Below, piece after piece: positions 44,148 to 57,500 of a stretch of DNA of 64,000 bases. A program made the translations under genes and the position numbers. Position 1 is the first letter of the stretch; each line of letters starts with the position of its first letter. Source of the stretch: Montifringilla adamsi (lineage: Eukaryota; Chordata; Aves; Passeriformes; Passeridae); the NCBI GenBank assembly GCA_017590115.1, contig JAGGNK010003335.1:9602320-9666319 (forward strand). The letters are read 5' to 3'. Under the pieces are notes generated by a model. The model did no database searches. It was not told the DNA's origin and saw only the letters and a program-made list of their open reading frames with translations.

Positions 44148-47100
44148 GAAGTTGGGTAGGTCTCACTGGGAAGTGTAAGAGAGACATCTCCCAGCCCCCT
44201 GGATCTACCTCTTCACTCAGAACCACTGGGAAACAGGTTAGTGCCTGTATAAATTATACACAAGATGCTTTTTTAACATTGGTAAAACACCATATTTTCC
44301 TCAAAAAGTCTGCACTATTTTGGAGAAAGTCAGAGGAGGAATCCAGTGTGAAATTGCCATAACAGAAGGTGGACAAAGTTCTAAATGAAACAGGAGTTAC
44401 AGTGGACTTTGGGCAGTCTGACACTGCTCCTGGCACTGGGTGATATGATGTATTTATTGTCTAATAAATTCCAGTTAGCATTGCACCACCTATCCATAGA
44501 GGATGTGCCTATACCCCTGGGTAAAAGCTGGGACCTCTGGGACCTTGTCTGTTAAACAGTTTGTTGGCCCAATAAATGGGCTCACGTGGCAGTGCTGGAT
44601 GCTAGAAATCAATACAGCTGCTCTTGCCTTGTCCTAGCACAGGAAGGGAAAGCTCCAGGGACTGATTAAGTTCTCTTTGCTGAAAAAGCTGCTGCATCCT
44701 GAAACATTTTAAATAAATGCCACGCGTCTACAGGTAGTTCTGCATTTAATTCAGGTTTTTATAAGAGGCTTGCTGTACACTAAATAAATGCAACTTGATT
44801 ATAAATAGCTTACTCACTGTAAACACACATCTTATTTAATAGATTGTACATCTCATTATGCTACTGTTTCTTAATTAGCACGGTGAGCTGTCACAGTGAA
44901 TTGTCATTGGCCAGGCTTTTTCGGTGCTGTTGTGACTAAATTCAGTTATCCATTTACCATCACAGCCCCAGAAACATTTACTTATGAAATGTTTTAATAA
45001 GCCAGATAACATTCGTGATACTTCTCACTTGGCTTGACAAGCTCAAAGATGTTTTACTTCATGTCCAAAGTCCTCAGTGGCATCTCCTGTCCCATTGAGC
45101 CGGGACTCTGAGGAGGAAGAATCTCTGGGAAAGGCATGAGAGGTGTGGTTGTGGAGTGTATTTGACAGATTATCAAATTTATAGGTGCCCAAAGATTTGG
45201 AACACCTCTTCCTCTTTTGGACTTGTGCTAATGAGGAGTCAGAGTGAGGGTTTGGAGAATTTTGGCTGTGGTGGTGGCTGGGTTTGTGTGGGGGGCTCTG
45301 ATTGTGGTATTTCTGCCAGCCCTGGTGATGGTGAGTGCAAGTGACACATGTCTGATGAGTCAGGCCTGTCCCTGTGTGCCCCTCAAGGATTCAGGACTAA
45401 AATATCACTGAGGACCCATTTGGGAAGGGAACTAGAGCTGCCTCAGGGTCAACATGTGTGTTTCCTTCCTGTTCCAAGCACCAGACTGGAAGGGTCATGC
45501 AGTTGGGAATGTGCCAACACACCTCACACTTGCATGTCTATGTAAGTCTACATGTCCATGTCTATTTTATGTGCCTGTGTTTATCACTGAGCAACAAAAA
45601 AAAAAAAAACAAACCCTTTTCCCAAAGAAATTAAGAGCGAGTTGGTTTATGCTGCCCTGTAAATGATTTAGGTGAAACTTCATGCACATGACTTGTGTGG
45701 TTACCAATTACCATTCCCAGAGGAGGAGCAGAAGGAGGGAGAAAAGGGGAACTTGGTATGATGGGAGTTAATAATCAGTTTAATTCACAATCTCCAGCTC
45801 TTCAAAGGAGTTGCTAATAAGTGTTTGTCTTCTCTTTCCCTCCCACTCCTTTCCCCTTAGGAGCCTAGTGAGAGACATAGACAGCACTGATCAGAGAAGG
45901 CAAATTGTAAAGGAGGGAAGAAATCCCCAGTGGAAACTCTTTAATCTGCCTCTGGAAAGGCCAATTTCTGTTAATAGGACAAAACTGTAACGTTTAATAT
46001 TAATTATAGGGACTGGGGGAGGAGCACTTGAAGGACGGAGGCAGAGAATAGACTGGAGGGAAGGAGAGATCCCATTGCAAGAGCTTTTTGCTTTATTAGG
46101 AAACAGCCAGATGAACTCTCTTTTTTCTATCACTGAAGGAAGGTTTATCTGCAGCAAGTACCAGCTGGATTCTGCTCCCAGCAAAGAAGCTTCAGGTGCT
46201 GCAGACAGAGCCTGCTCCTCTGTGTGCCCCACTGGACACTGCTGAGCTCAGGCAGGGTGTGTGGAAGATGAGGAAAAGTGTGTGCAGTGGATTTCAGTGC
46301 ACAGAAATCCCTGCTCACCTGGCTCTGGAGTACCTCAACACCTAAACCTGGCCAAGGAAAGGGACCTTCCCCTCCCTGAGGAGTCCACCTCCAAAATTTG
46401 TAACTGGGAGTTGTGGGCAGAGAGCAAAGGGGGAGGAATGTCCTGAGCTAGCAGTGACTTGTCTTGAATTAATGTCCTGAATTAATGCAGCCCTATCAGT
46501 GTCAGCTCCTGCTTCTGCTGCTCATCTGAACGCTGCATTTGGCACCCATTTCTTCCCTCCAAAGTGTGATAAAAAGATGATAGGAGATTTAATTTCCAGA
46601 AAGGGACACCCAGGCAGGCAGCAGGATGCCAGCTGTTGGTTAGATTAATGTGGGAAGTTTTCTTATCAGATGTTTGGAGTCTCTGTTACAGATAAGCAAT
46701 GTCTCTTAAAAAAATACATATAAATGCCCCTTTGCTGATGAAGCATCTTGGTGATGTTCTATTACAAGCAGGATGAACACGAGCTGGATTTCATCTGACC
46801 TTTAAATTACCTCCATTTTATCAGTTCCATTTCATCAGCAGCTCCTTTGAGAATGAGCCCCTACTTGGAATTAATAGATTCCTTCAATGCAGAAAGCTGA
46901 CACGGGCCTGTGAATAGCCCAGCCAGAGAGTGCTCTTCCAGAAGAGATCACATCTGGAGAGAGGAGCACACTGACACATGGAAAGGTGCTTGGTAGGGCT
47001 GGCTCTGCCTTGATAAGGCCATGTCCCTTATAGGAGAAAGTTCATCACAAACGGTGACAGTGGCATAAAATCCTAATTCCATTTTCTTCTCTCCTCTGCC

Positions 47101-47229
47101 AGACCTGTGGGGGCAGGAGACAGGTTATCTCCTTAGCATCCAAGAATAAAAGAAAAGAACTGCTGTAGTTCTGGAGATAGAAATCAAATTATTATTACTA
47201 GAGTAAAATAATAATTACTATTATTATGA

Positions 47230-47251
47230 TAATTTGATTATAATCAAATTA
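47230..47251. repeat. Perfect 22-bp palindrome in an AT-rich block
   Basis: Arms TAATTTGATTA / TAATCAAATTA with no spacer. The half AATCAAATTA also occurs at 47182-47191 and the stretch between is built of TTATTA/TAATAA units, so the whole of 47180-47252 could fold. Confidence 0.9.
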
Positions 47252-48720
47252 ACCAAGGGGTTGGATATGGGGATTGTTAGGGAATGATACTGGATTTTAT
47301 TGTTTTCTTTTGGGTTTTTTTTGTGGTGCCTAGTGCTGACTGACTTTTGTTACACCTTCCCAAGGGTGACTTTAGCAGCAAAAGTCACCAGCCAGGGGCA
47401 GCTCTTGCTGTGAAGTGGTTTCTTGGAGGGTGTTCTGGGCCTCCATCCCTCTCACATCTTGGTCTGCCCCTTGCTGGCAGCACTTATGGGACACAAAGAG
47501 ACCTCAGAAAACACCCAGGCTTTGCCACTCCCCTCACAGAGCTGTCCATACCCAACCCACCACAGTAAAAGGAGTTCAAATCTCACAGCAGATGTGTCCA
47601 GGGGCTGCAATGATGCAGAGAAGCTCAGGAGGCTCAAACCTGCTTTGCTGGCCCCAGGGGAGCTGGGGGTCGTTCTGTGTTTGTGATGGTGCTGAACTTC
47701 AGCAGCTTGGTGAGGGACAGCTCCCAGGCCCTGCGCCATACAAAAAGGATGTGAGGGCAGACACGGGTTTCCAGCAGAAGGTTGCTTCATATTTAGCTGA
47801 ATTCTTCTCCTGAGTGACCTTTTGGGGTGTGATTAATCCCTGGGCTGTGCATGCACAGGTGGGTTGTGTTGTCTAGACTGTGCTTTGTCATATCAGTTCC
47901 TGGCAGTCTCATCTACGTACTAGTTAAATGTTTTTGGGGTTTTTTTCATAGTTTTCATTTTTTTCATAGTGCTATTAGAAAACTCCAGAGTGAATCATGG
48001 TCATAATATCATGTATTGTCTTCCACAGCTATTTTTAGGTTGATCCATTTATTTATATTGCAGGATGGCACCTCTCTGATTGAACCTCCCTCCTTGCATC
48101 ACCTTTGGGGCTGCTTCAAACAAAGATACTCCTGCATTTGGTGAGGAAGATGGAGTTTTATAATGGAGAAATAGCCTGTTGATAGTAGTTAATCTCCTTG
48201 TTTAAAGAAAAAAGACCCATTTCATCTTCTAATTTAATGATAAATTGCAGTGATTCATCAGGGAAGGAGGGTTTATTAATAGAGAGGATAATAAATGGGC
48301 TGCAGAGAAATATGAGAAAATAGTTTTGTCAAGTAAGAGACTTAGGGGGGAAAAAATGCAGAGCTTGAAGTCAGAACTGTAATCTTCAGAATCATTGGTA
48401 CCTCTCTGCACCCCTCACATCAAATCAAGGACATTCTCTCCTTGTGTCAGACTTGCTGCTTTAGGTTAAATTCAGACTGTAAATGATCCAAGAACAGAAA
48501 CACCTACAGACCTATGACATCTCTCCAGATCCAGAACAGGCATGAAAATACTCCAGGATTGTTCTGTGTTGAGGGGAACTGGAGCTGTCTATGAATTTGG
48601 GTTGAACTTAGGGAATTGTTTCTGACAAGGCTTCCAACTGTAAGATGAAAAATGCAAAATACTTTTTTTTTTTTTTTCCAATAGAAAATGGGTTTTGGGA
48701 TTTCAGGGTCTGGTACTCAC

Positions 48721-48790
48721 TTTGCAGAGATGGTGTAGGCAAAGCCACCCATGCAGTCATCTCCCTTCAGTACCACGAAATGGGATTCTT
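48721..48790 (-). other. Exon-like segment, unknown gene
   Basis: On the minus strand a 70-bp stretch ends at a strong donor AAA|GTGAGTACC and is preceded by a tandem AAGAAG acceptor with a weak pyrimidine tract and a branch-like CTATTAAC. One frame reads ESHFVVLKGDDCMGGFAYT then ISA, of protein-like composition, and a stop lies just upstream of the putative acceptor. I do not recognise a family. It could be a single exon of an unannotated gene, an alternative upstream exon of GLRA1 (same strand), or chance. Confidence 0.25.
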
Positions 48791-51174
48791 CTTAGGTTTG
48801 GTTAATAGTTACTGAACTTTGACATCTGTCCCTGCAAATGCTGTTTAAATTTGCTGGGGACAAAAACTGGGGATGCGATTTTTCAGAAGTCACTGACAAA
48901 GTCTTTGTTGTTAGGAAACGTTTGCTTAGGAGTGAAGATATTTTTTCTCCAGATAGAGGGGAAAGTAAAGCTGCATTTCCCTTTTCTAGCAGGGCTTTTA
49001 TTGAACAAGGGACAGGGAGAAGCTGTTGATCTTTTGAGAACATCCACCCCTTCCTGTCCTTTGCTTCTCTCAGGGGAGACTGAGGTAGAATACATTTCCT
49101 GTAGGGCACTTCAGAGGTTCCATCTGGACACATGAGGTGCTTTAAAGTGTTGTTTTGGTGAACAAAAAAAACCCCTGACATTTTGATCAGATTTTTGTGG
49201 ATTTTTCCCCGTTTGGGCCAGCAGTTAAACTGATTTTCCATCTCCCAGCTGCTTTCCAGGCCCCAGTGCTGGGTCTGACCAGGCTGGAACAGCCCAGCAT
49301 TGTGAAATGGATGATCCTCCTGATGCTCGTTAACAAACAGTTATTAATTGTTCTTGCTTTGTGCTGCCTTTGAAAGAGGAAAAAGGTTGGGAGGTGCAAA
49401 ACTCAGCTTCTCTTTGCCTTGGAGGAGAGGAGAATATGGGTCAGGGAGAGGCATCACCTGCGGTGGCTGGGGAGGGCTACCGGTGTGGGTGATGCTATTT
49501 AAGGAAACAGATTAGAAGAGGGGAGGGAGAGGGAAAATCCCTCTATTAACAAACTCATTAGTGCTGGGACAAGGCAGACCAAATTGCTCTTCAGAAAAGC
49601 ACTGTCTAGCTGGATTTATTATTCTCTGTAATTAGGGCCAAAACAGGATGAAGTGTGGTACAAGCAGGGGCCGAGAGAGGAAATGTGGCCTGTTCAAAGC
49701 CAATTATTTGTAATTACTCAAGTCGAGATGTGACATTTACACCAATAAGATCACAACGGTGTTTCCTCACATCAAGAGGCTGTGCTGTGCTTGCAGGCTG
49801 TCTGCAGACCAAAACACTGTGAGGGAGATGGCTTAAAGGGATTTCTGTGTGACAGATGACAGGTGGCATGCCTGGACACATTTGTATGCTGATATTTAGG
49901 TTGCACCTGGGGAGGTGGGTATTTGTCTGGGATTGTATGGACCTGGCAGCTCTGGGCACCTTTCACAGGCTGGCAGAGGTCAGAGCTGGGCATCCTCAGA
50001 GAAAAAGAGCCGTGTGTGGAAGTCACCCCAAGCCTCAGCCACAGCTGCTGTTGGATCCCACAAGGCTTTCCAGGGAGGATTTTCTCTGGATTTGAGTTCT
50101 TGGTGCCCTGCAGTAACTGCCCTGGTGCTGAGCAGCAAAGAGAGGGGCAGAGCCTCTCATGGCAGGGAACAGGAGCTCCAGCTTCATCCGCCCCAGCTGA
50201 GCTGCCAGCAAAGCTGTCCTTTGCAGAAAGTGCTGCAGAGGGGAGAAAACACGGGTTCCCCAGGGAAATCTGCGCTCAGTGCCAGCCCAGGAGAGGCTCT
50301 GCAGGCACTAGTTGCAAAAGCTTTTGTCTCTGCGTCTTCAAACGCAGCAGCCCGAGGGGTTTCTTTGAAAGAGGCTTTTTGGTGTGCTTCTTTCAAGCGG
50401 CAGGAGATGTGTGCTTGAGCTGCAGGTGGTCAGCTCCAGTCGGAGCGGTGTGTTTGCAGGGGCTGGCAATTCCAAACTCTCTGAGCAGAGAGGAAACATC
50501 AGAGAGATTTGAGGCTTCTCCGTGCCAGGATGTGGCCTGGACTTTGGAAAGAGCACAAACTCAAAATGCTTTCATCAAAAATGTGTAAGCGTCTCTGTGG
50601 AGATTCACAGCTGGTTTTAAAAGTGATCTTTTTTTAAAAAAATATAAGTTATTGATCAGAGTATAGTCATCTTACTTTCGTTTAAGTCTTCTTGAGTTTA
50701 GCAGTGTATGCCTAAAATGTATTTAAAGCAAATATAATAAAAACTTCATCTGGTGCTGTTCCCCTACTCCTACGCCTCCCTCAGTGTGCAGTTGTACTCT
50801 TCATCTTGCAAATCCAACTCACACTGTCCTTCTGTGGAGGTTTCTAACCACCCCATCCAGGCTTACTTCCAACAAGTTTAGATCTCCTGGGTCCCACAGC
50901 AGCCGTGGGCAGGGCACTTGGAGAGCCCTGCCAGCTCTCTCTCAGCTGGTCTGAGATTGTTTTGAAACCCGCTGCAGAGCTCTGGTGCTTTCTGTTCCTT
51001 GGCTGATCCTAGAGAGGTTGTTCTGAGCCAGAAAAAGGTCCATCTATGAAATGCTGTCTCCAACAGTATCAGAAGTGGGTGCTCGTGGAGGTTTGGAAGA
51101 ACAAGGCAAGGGTTTCCAGCAGTTTGCAGCTCAGCAGCTGCTTAAGCCTTAATATCTTTGTCTTGATGGATGTT

Positions 51175-51385
51175 TTCTCCCCTGAACTTCTCCAGCTGCG
51201 TTCTGAATCCTGGTAAGTATTTGGCATCCTGAACCTCCTGTGGCAAGCAGTTCCATGGGCTTAGCAAAGTGCTGTGTGAAGATTCTCTTCTGGTCTGTTT
51301 GAACCTGCCACTTGCTACTCCACTTGATGTCACTTTGAATGCTGTGAGAGACGGTGAACAATTTCCCTTTTTGCATTGCTAAAAT
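51175..51385. repeat. Possible degenerate dispersed repeat
   Basis: GTGGCAAGCAGTTCCATGGG, GTGCTGTGTGAAGATTCT and CTGTTTGAACCTGCCACTT recall an old dispersed sequence family seen in vertebrate genomes, which I cannot name. No open frame of note. Confidence 0.3.
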
Positions 51386-51452
51386 GGTAAATGTCACACT
51401 CCTGCTCAGCTCTCTCTTTTCTGCTCTGCTCAGTGCTTGGCTGCTCAGGTAT

Positions 51453-51545
51453 TTCACAGAATGGTTTGGGTTGGAAGGGACCTTAGGGATCAGCCAGTTC
51501 CAACCCCCCTGCCACAGGCAGGAATGCCACCCACAAGATGAGGTT
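51453..51545 (-). repeat. CR1 LINE 3'-end fragment (short)
   Basis: TCACAGAATGGTTTGGGTTG, GAAGGGACCTTAGGGATC and AGTTCCAACCCCCCTGCCAC are the near-consensus reverse complement of the avian CR1 3' end. Heavily 5'-truncated. Confidence 0.93.
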
Positions 51546-54500
51546 GCCCTGCTGGAGTGTTTGGAGGGGAGAGGGATAACCCCTCACACTGATCTGCATA
51601 GTGGGAAGGGAATGTCTCATTTCAGCAGGATGGAGAGCTCTCTCTGACCCATTAAAGCTCAGCTTCCTGGGAAGTGCCAGACACTCATTCCATCACTGCT
51701 GACTGGAAGAGACCAAAGTTCTTGTGCTGCTGTCTCTGGCACTGTGACCTCATTTAACACCATCACTAGAGCTTTGTGGTCCTTTATGGACCACAGAAAT
51801 ATCCATAAGATGACTCAATTAGCTGTGTGTATTCTATCTGTACAGCTCCTGTTGCTGTCAGAGCTGAATTCCTTCCACAGGACCTCACAGCAGCACCCTC
51901 ACAGTCCCCTCCATCCCTCAGAGGAGCCTCGTGGGCCTGGAGCAAATTTCTGCTGAAGAGAGTGCCACAGCTTCAAAGTGATTGACCAAAGCCCTGCTTT
52001 AACTGGACAATGTGTGTAACAGGGAAATAAACACCTCACAAGCCTTACTGCTCCTCCTAGTGAAGTTGCCTTCCTGGTCTCTCATCCACTACCCCATGGA
52101 AGTGAATTTGGGAGAAGTTGCTCTGTCAGTGGAACCTTCACAGTGAATTGAAACTTCTGTAGATATGTCCTCTCAGCAGGACTGGTAAGAAGTGAGTCTT
52201 TTACAAAAACTTGCCTCATTGCAGTCTCCTCCTGAGGTTGTGCCTCTGAGGGGTTTCAGAGAGGAACAGGGGTTGGATATGGGAGAGAGGTTTGGTGGAA
52301 TTCCCCATGGAACTGTTGAACTCTCCTGTTTGAAGGTGTGCTTGTTCCACCACGCCTGATAGCCCATTCACAGCCTCCCAGTGCAGACAGAGGATTTGTG
52401 ATGCTGTCTGCTCTGTTTTGTCCTTCATCATCCAAGTGTTTGATTTCACAAGTCTCACTGGGTGAGTCAAGAGAGCTCTTGTCTGGGTCTGTCATCCTGT
52501 TGCATGTTTCCTCTTGCTACGGCGTGGCAGTGTATAACATCCCTCAAAACTCAGAACCAGGGTGTAGGCTGTTGACTTGACAGCTTCTCACTGGCATATT
52601 CCCTTTTTGTCCACCATGAAAGAGTCCCCCCCCAAAGATTTGGTGCTGCCTCTGGCACTCTGCCACCCCTGGCTTCTCCTCCTGGCTTTCTTTCTCTGTC
52701 CCAGTTACCCATGTTCAAACCTGACTTTGCCACACTTGCTTCTCCTTGCTCCTTCTTCCTCCTCCATGTGGGGAAAGAAGAGGTTATGTTTGAGTCTACA
52801 AGATTTGATGGAAGGCGAAGTTCACATGTAGCTTGCAGAAAAATCAACAACATGCAGTCCCATACTTTTTTTGCTCTCTTTTCAGGTATTTGAGTGTGTG
52901 AATTCTGAGACAGCTCCTTCACCTTTCCCTGCCCTCCTGCGTGGTGCAGTTTCTTTGGGTGTGTCCCTGCTGCAGCACAGTCAGCCTTAAATTAACTTGC
53001 TTGGATCTTTGGAGCTGTCAGGCACTCTGCAGCAGTTTGGCTGCTGCGTTCCCAGGGCTGCTCTGTGTCTTATGGTGCCTTCCTAAGAGCCCACAAGCCT
53101 TGTGGCAGGTAGGACTGTGTGACAAAGTCATGCAGGCCTTATCTGAGTCCTCATGGCTCTACAAGCACAGGTTCTGGTAACAAAAGGCTTCTCAGGCAGC
53201 ACAAAGAGGTGTCCCATGTCCTCACAGATTTTCCTTGCACATGCTCGAAACTCTCCTCGTTGTCTTCAGTTTTGAATCCTCTGGTGTGTAGGACAGGACA
53301 GGCTGTACCTGCAGTGTGGCACTCGGCAGTGATGAAGTTTGTCATGCCCAAGGATACTTGGAACTGTCTCTGTGCTAACTGGGTGGTGCTGGGGCAGAGA
53401 AAATGCCATCCTTTGCACATCCCTGGTACTGCCACGCTGGAGAGATGGGCACCCTTCATTGTTGGACTCTGGTGTTAGTCCAGCACCTTGGGCTGGCAGT
53501 TCAGTCCTTCCTCAGCATGTCTCACAGCTCAGCAAATGTAAAAGCAAACCAAAGCTTTCTGTCTCTGCCTCTCAGCTACTTAACATTGGAAGGACTTGAT
53601 GGGAGCCTCTTGGTGTGTGGTGGACACACCTTTGTGTCTGGGGACATGTGTGCTGCAGGGAGCTGCTGGGCTTGGCAGGGTGGATTGCTGCATCCTGGAG
53701 CTCACCTGGCACTCTGCAGAGGCACAGCTGCAGGGCTGGGTGCAGTGCTAACTCAGATGTCCTTCTGTGTGGGAGACATCCCACAGCTGCCTCCACCCTC
53801 TGTCTTTCCCTCCTCTCCAACCCTGATCTAACACAAAACTCCTTTTACTTCGAATCAGTTTACTCTCTGAAGTCATGTCTCTCTGCAGCACTGAGCTGTT
53901 CCAGTTATGCTCTGAGAGTACAGTGAGGGGGAAGGGAGGCAAGTTTCTTATTGATAATAGCTATCTTTAACTCTACAAATAGCCCAGCCTCTGGGGATGT
54001 ACCTGAGCTGATGAAAGAATCGTTTATGTTGGTCCAGTTCCTGGGCAAAGCTTGAAAACTGACAGGAGAATAATGCAGAAAATGTCTTTCTCTAGGAAAG
54101 CACAGCATGACTCGGTGCTTTCTTATATTTCCTTCAGGGAAAATGGGGTTAAGAGCTGATTTATACAGAAAGAAAGGAAGAGCAAGAAAAACACACAGTG
54201 CAAAACAAGCAAGGCCAAAACTCTCACGTTATGAGATGGTTTCACAAACTAGAAGAGAAATTGGGTGCTGAACTTCAGTAGAAATGAATGTTATCAGACA
54301 ACTTTCATTTTTGCTCTTGCACCTACTGGGCCAAGCATCCAGAGAGGATATGTCACATAGCAAATGGGCTTGTCATCCTCTGGAAAACACAGGTTTTGTA
54401 GCTTGGGACAGGAATCCAGAAATGAGAGAGGGTGATCCAACAGCAGGAGCCTTGCACAGGCCATGGGGTCACCATGCAAAGGAATCAGGGACAGAGGGGG

Positions 54501-57500
54501 GAAGAGAGGAAATCTGCACTGATGATGTGATTGTGCAGAGGAGGAGAAGGGCTGGGCATTTTGGCGTTTTGATTTTCTGTAGAATTAGATATATCTTGTC
54601 TGCTTTGGCTGCTAGATACAGGACCCTGGGCTAGAAACTTCTCCCAAATGCTGTGTCAGTTGTAATTTTCTAATCAAGTTCCTACTGCAGCCCATCAGAG
54701 ACAGATAAACAGATTCTCTTCAGTCTCTGTCCATGTGTGAGCCATCACTGTGGGCTTTGGAGCATCCACAGCTACATAAGTACTTTTTTTGGGTGTGGAG
54801 GGGATGGCACTTGTGTGCCTAATAAAAATAGGGATAAAATGAGTGTGGAGGATTAAATCATGACAATCAAAAGAATAAATTTGGTTGTTAATGTTTGTAG
54901 ATGTGTTTGTTTTTGTTAGTGTTTTGTAACACTTGTGTGATTTTTTTAAACTTCAGCAAATGACCAAGATTATTAAAAACATACCCTTAAATTTGACACA
55001 GTTTTCAAACTGTCCCTTTTGACTTGGTCTCGTGCTATCCATTATTCTTCATGTTTGAGGGGTCATTTAAAGTCCATGGTATCATTAGTGAATCTGAACT
55101 GAAAGAAATCCAGACTAAATTATGTCTGGACTATTGTGAAGGTGGTGAAAGAAATTACATATTTTTGATGCCTTCATTCCAGCAATGGTTCTGAATCTAT
55201 CTTTTTGTTTATGCATTTGTGAGCTCTTTGGCGTCCGTGACTGCATCACTGGGGGGAAAAAAGGCATTTCTGTGCATGCTCGTGGATGCTGTTCAGTAGC
55301 ACAACATATTTAGGTGAGTCTCTCCTCTCACTCGGATTTTTGTGGAAGTTCCTTTCCTTTTTATCTTCCTTTTTTAAATTTTTTTTTTCTTGAGAATTTA
55401 ATTCCAAGTGTTACTTGCAACACACTTGCTAAAAGCTCCCTCCCCTTTCTGTTGCAGTGGAAACAGGCTCATTAATGGACTTATTCATAATCTCCAGCCA
55501 GACCTACCCAGGGAGATCTGTGGGCTCTGAGCTGACGTGTCTGTGGCTACCTCTGCCAAGTGGACATCTATTATTTTCTCACCTCAGCCCCAGAAATGGC
55601 TCCCCTGACAGAGGCACTTTGCTATACCACAATAGCCAGAGATTGGTGAATATTCATTATATCTGACTGCCCAAAGTGCTTTGCCAGCACATGGTATCAG
55701 AGCCAGGATGTTTTATTGCCTTCTTGCCTTTTGCTTTCCTCAGAGAACGTGGTGTGGCTGCTGTGGCAGCTCAGTCAACTTCCCCATCTGAGCTTCTTCA
55801 TTCCTGCTCTGCTTGGAGAAGGGGGAACAAAGGGGAAAAACTGATTCAGCCCGAGTGCTTTAGTTCCATGAAAGTGAAATTTGCAGCCCTATTATTCTGC
55901 TGGAAGATTGATTAAAGAAGACAAGCCTTTGAACTTTGTTTCAAACAAGAGGCAATTGTAATAACTGTAATTTTCTGCTTTATATTTCCCTGTGTGAGGG
56001 AGGGAGGAACTCCATTTACCTCTCTGTCACGGTGAAAATGAGGGATGTAGATACCCTGCATTCAAGCAGCAGCGCCCACAGATGCTCTTTGTACCTCTCA
56101 AAATCCCATATGGCCATTTTGTGCTGCTTACTGAGACTTAAAACTGGCTCAGAATCCTTTGTGGGCTTCCAGCCCGAGTCAGGGTGAGCAGCAGAAAGGA
56201 GCCGGCCACCGTGTGGCAGGAACGTGGGCTGTGATCTCCATCTTCCAGCTGGAGTGAATCTCACTTCCCTGGGATTTCCCAGCCTGTCTTGTTTGCTGCT
56301 GGGGTGCAAACACCCAAATGGTCATAGAGAGAGAGTCTGCAGGTCCAGCCCCTCTGGGATTGTGTTTGACCAGCAGCACACAATGAAAATAAAGTGTATG
56401 GAAGGGAATAGAGACATAGCTAGCTTTCATCAGTTCTGCAGGAGCAAATGCCAAATCCTTGTGGTCAAAGAGCTGCGTACTCTTCAGGCTTATGCAAATT
56501 TACAAAATTCCACTTTTGACAAAAATCCTCTTTTATTCACTGTCATTGTAAGAAAAGGGCAAAACAATGAAATGCACCTTTGATCATTATGTAATTACTT
56601 GAGGATTTATCTTCATGGTTGTAGGAGATGACTTTAAAAAGCAGTTTTTTGTTAATTGCCTCCTCCCAATGTTTTGAGTGACTTAAGTTTAATCCTTTCC
56701 TCTGTCTGACTGGGTTCAAACCTGCTTTAATTCTTTCACAGAACATTTCCCTGGCAATGAAGTTGTAGGCACGGGTATGTGCATGAAGGCAGAACTCCTG
56801 CTTCAGTCATTGTACTTTATGTGTAATTCAATGATGTTCAGCAAGGGAAAGAACATCTCACCTCAATGTCGAGCAGTCCTGCACGTTCTGAGCAGCAAAA
56901 ATACCACATCTGGTGGGCAAGAGCCCTGGGGAATTGTGGCTCATTTGGTGGCTTGAGAGGTCTCTAGAAATGTAGATTCAAATACCATTAGGTAGGAGGG
57001 GGAATTCAATCCTAGTGCAGCACAGGGCATGAAAGAAAACGCTGTTATTGTCTGATGTTTGTGGGTTTCAGTGCCTATCTAAAGGACGTGGCTCAAATCA
57101 CTGATAACCTGCTAAGCTATGCCTAACTGTTGTGTTAGTTCTTGTCTTTCATAAATTCTTTTTAAATTAAAGGGCTCATCCAATGAATTTAGTGCTTGCA
57201 CTTGCTGAGTGCTGAGCAGTATTTAACTCTGTGCAGTTGTTAGGGCTCTGCTGCATTGACCAAGACTTTTTTCACTGATTGCATAATGAGATTTCTATTT
57301 TTTCTTCTTCTGCAGGTGATGTTTTCTCTCCTCTAAAGGAATTTAGTTATCAAAAAACAGGGAATGGAAGGATGAATATGCCTTATATCTTCGATACTCT
57401 GCAGAGATCCCTTTATACAAGATTTTATGTGCAAGGAGTACAGGCAGGAAGATGTACATGGAAAACAGAGTCTGTGATGGCAGTGATGTGGAACTACTCT

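Larger units (their letters stand above)
40531..48660. other. Intergenic region, middle part
   Basis: No gene recognised. Holds an AT/CA microsatellite (43446-43498), a 28-bp direct repeat (44071-44147), a 22-bp palindrome (47230-47251), and AT-rich stretches with homeodomain cores (44700-45030, 46650-46960) that might be regulatory. The rest looks like unique, neutral DNA. Confidence 0.7.

Noticed and set aside
44440..44600. Two AATAAA-bearing stretches resembling an LTR end
   Set aside because: No termini, TATA order or recognised LTR wording. AATAAA is frequent in AT-rich DNA.
49923..50588. Longest open frame in the window (221 codons, plus strand)
   Set aside because: GC-rich stretch open in several frames on both strands, Ser/Pro/Ala-rich translation with no domain, and no splice context. 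Expected by chance.
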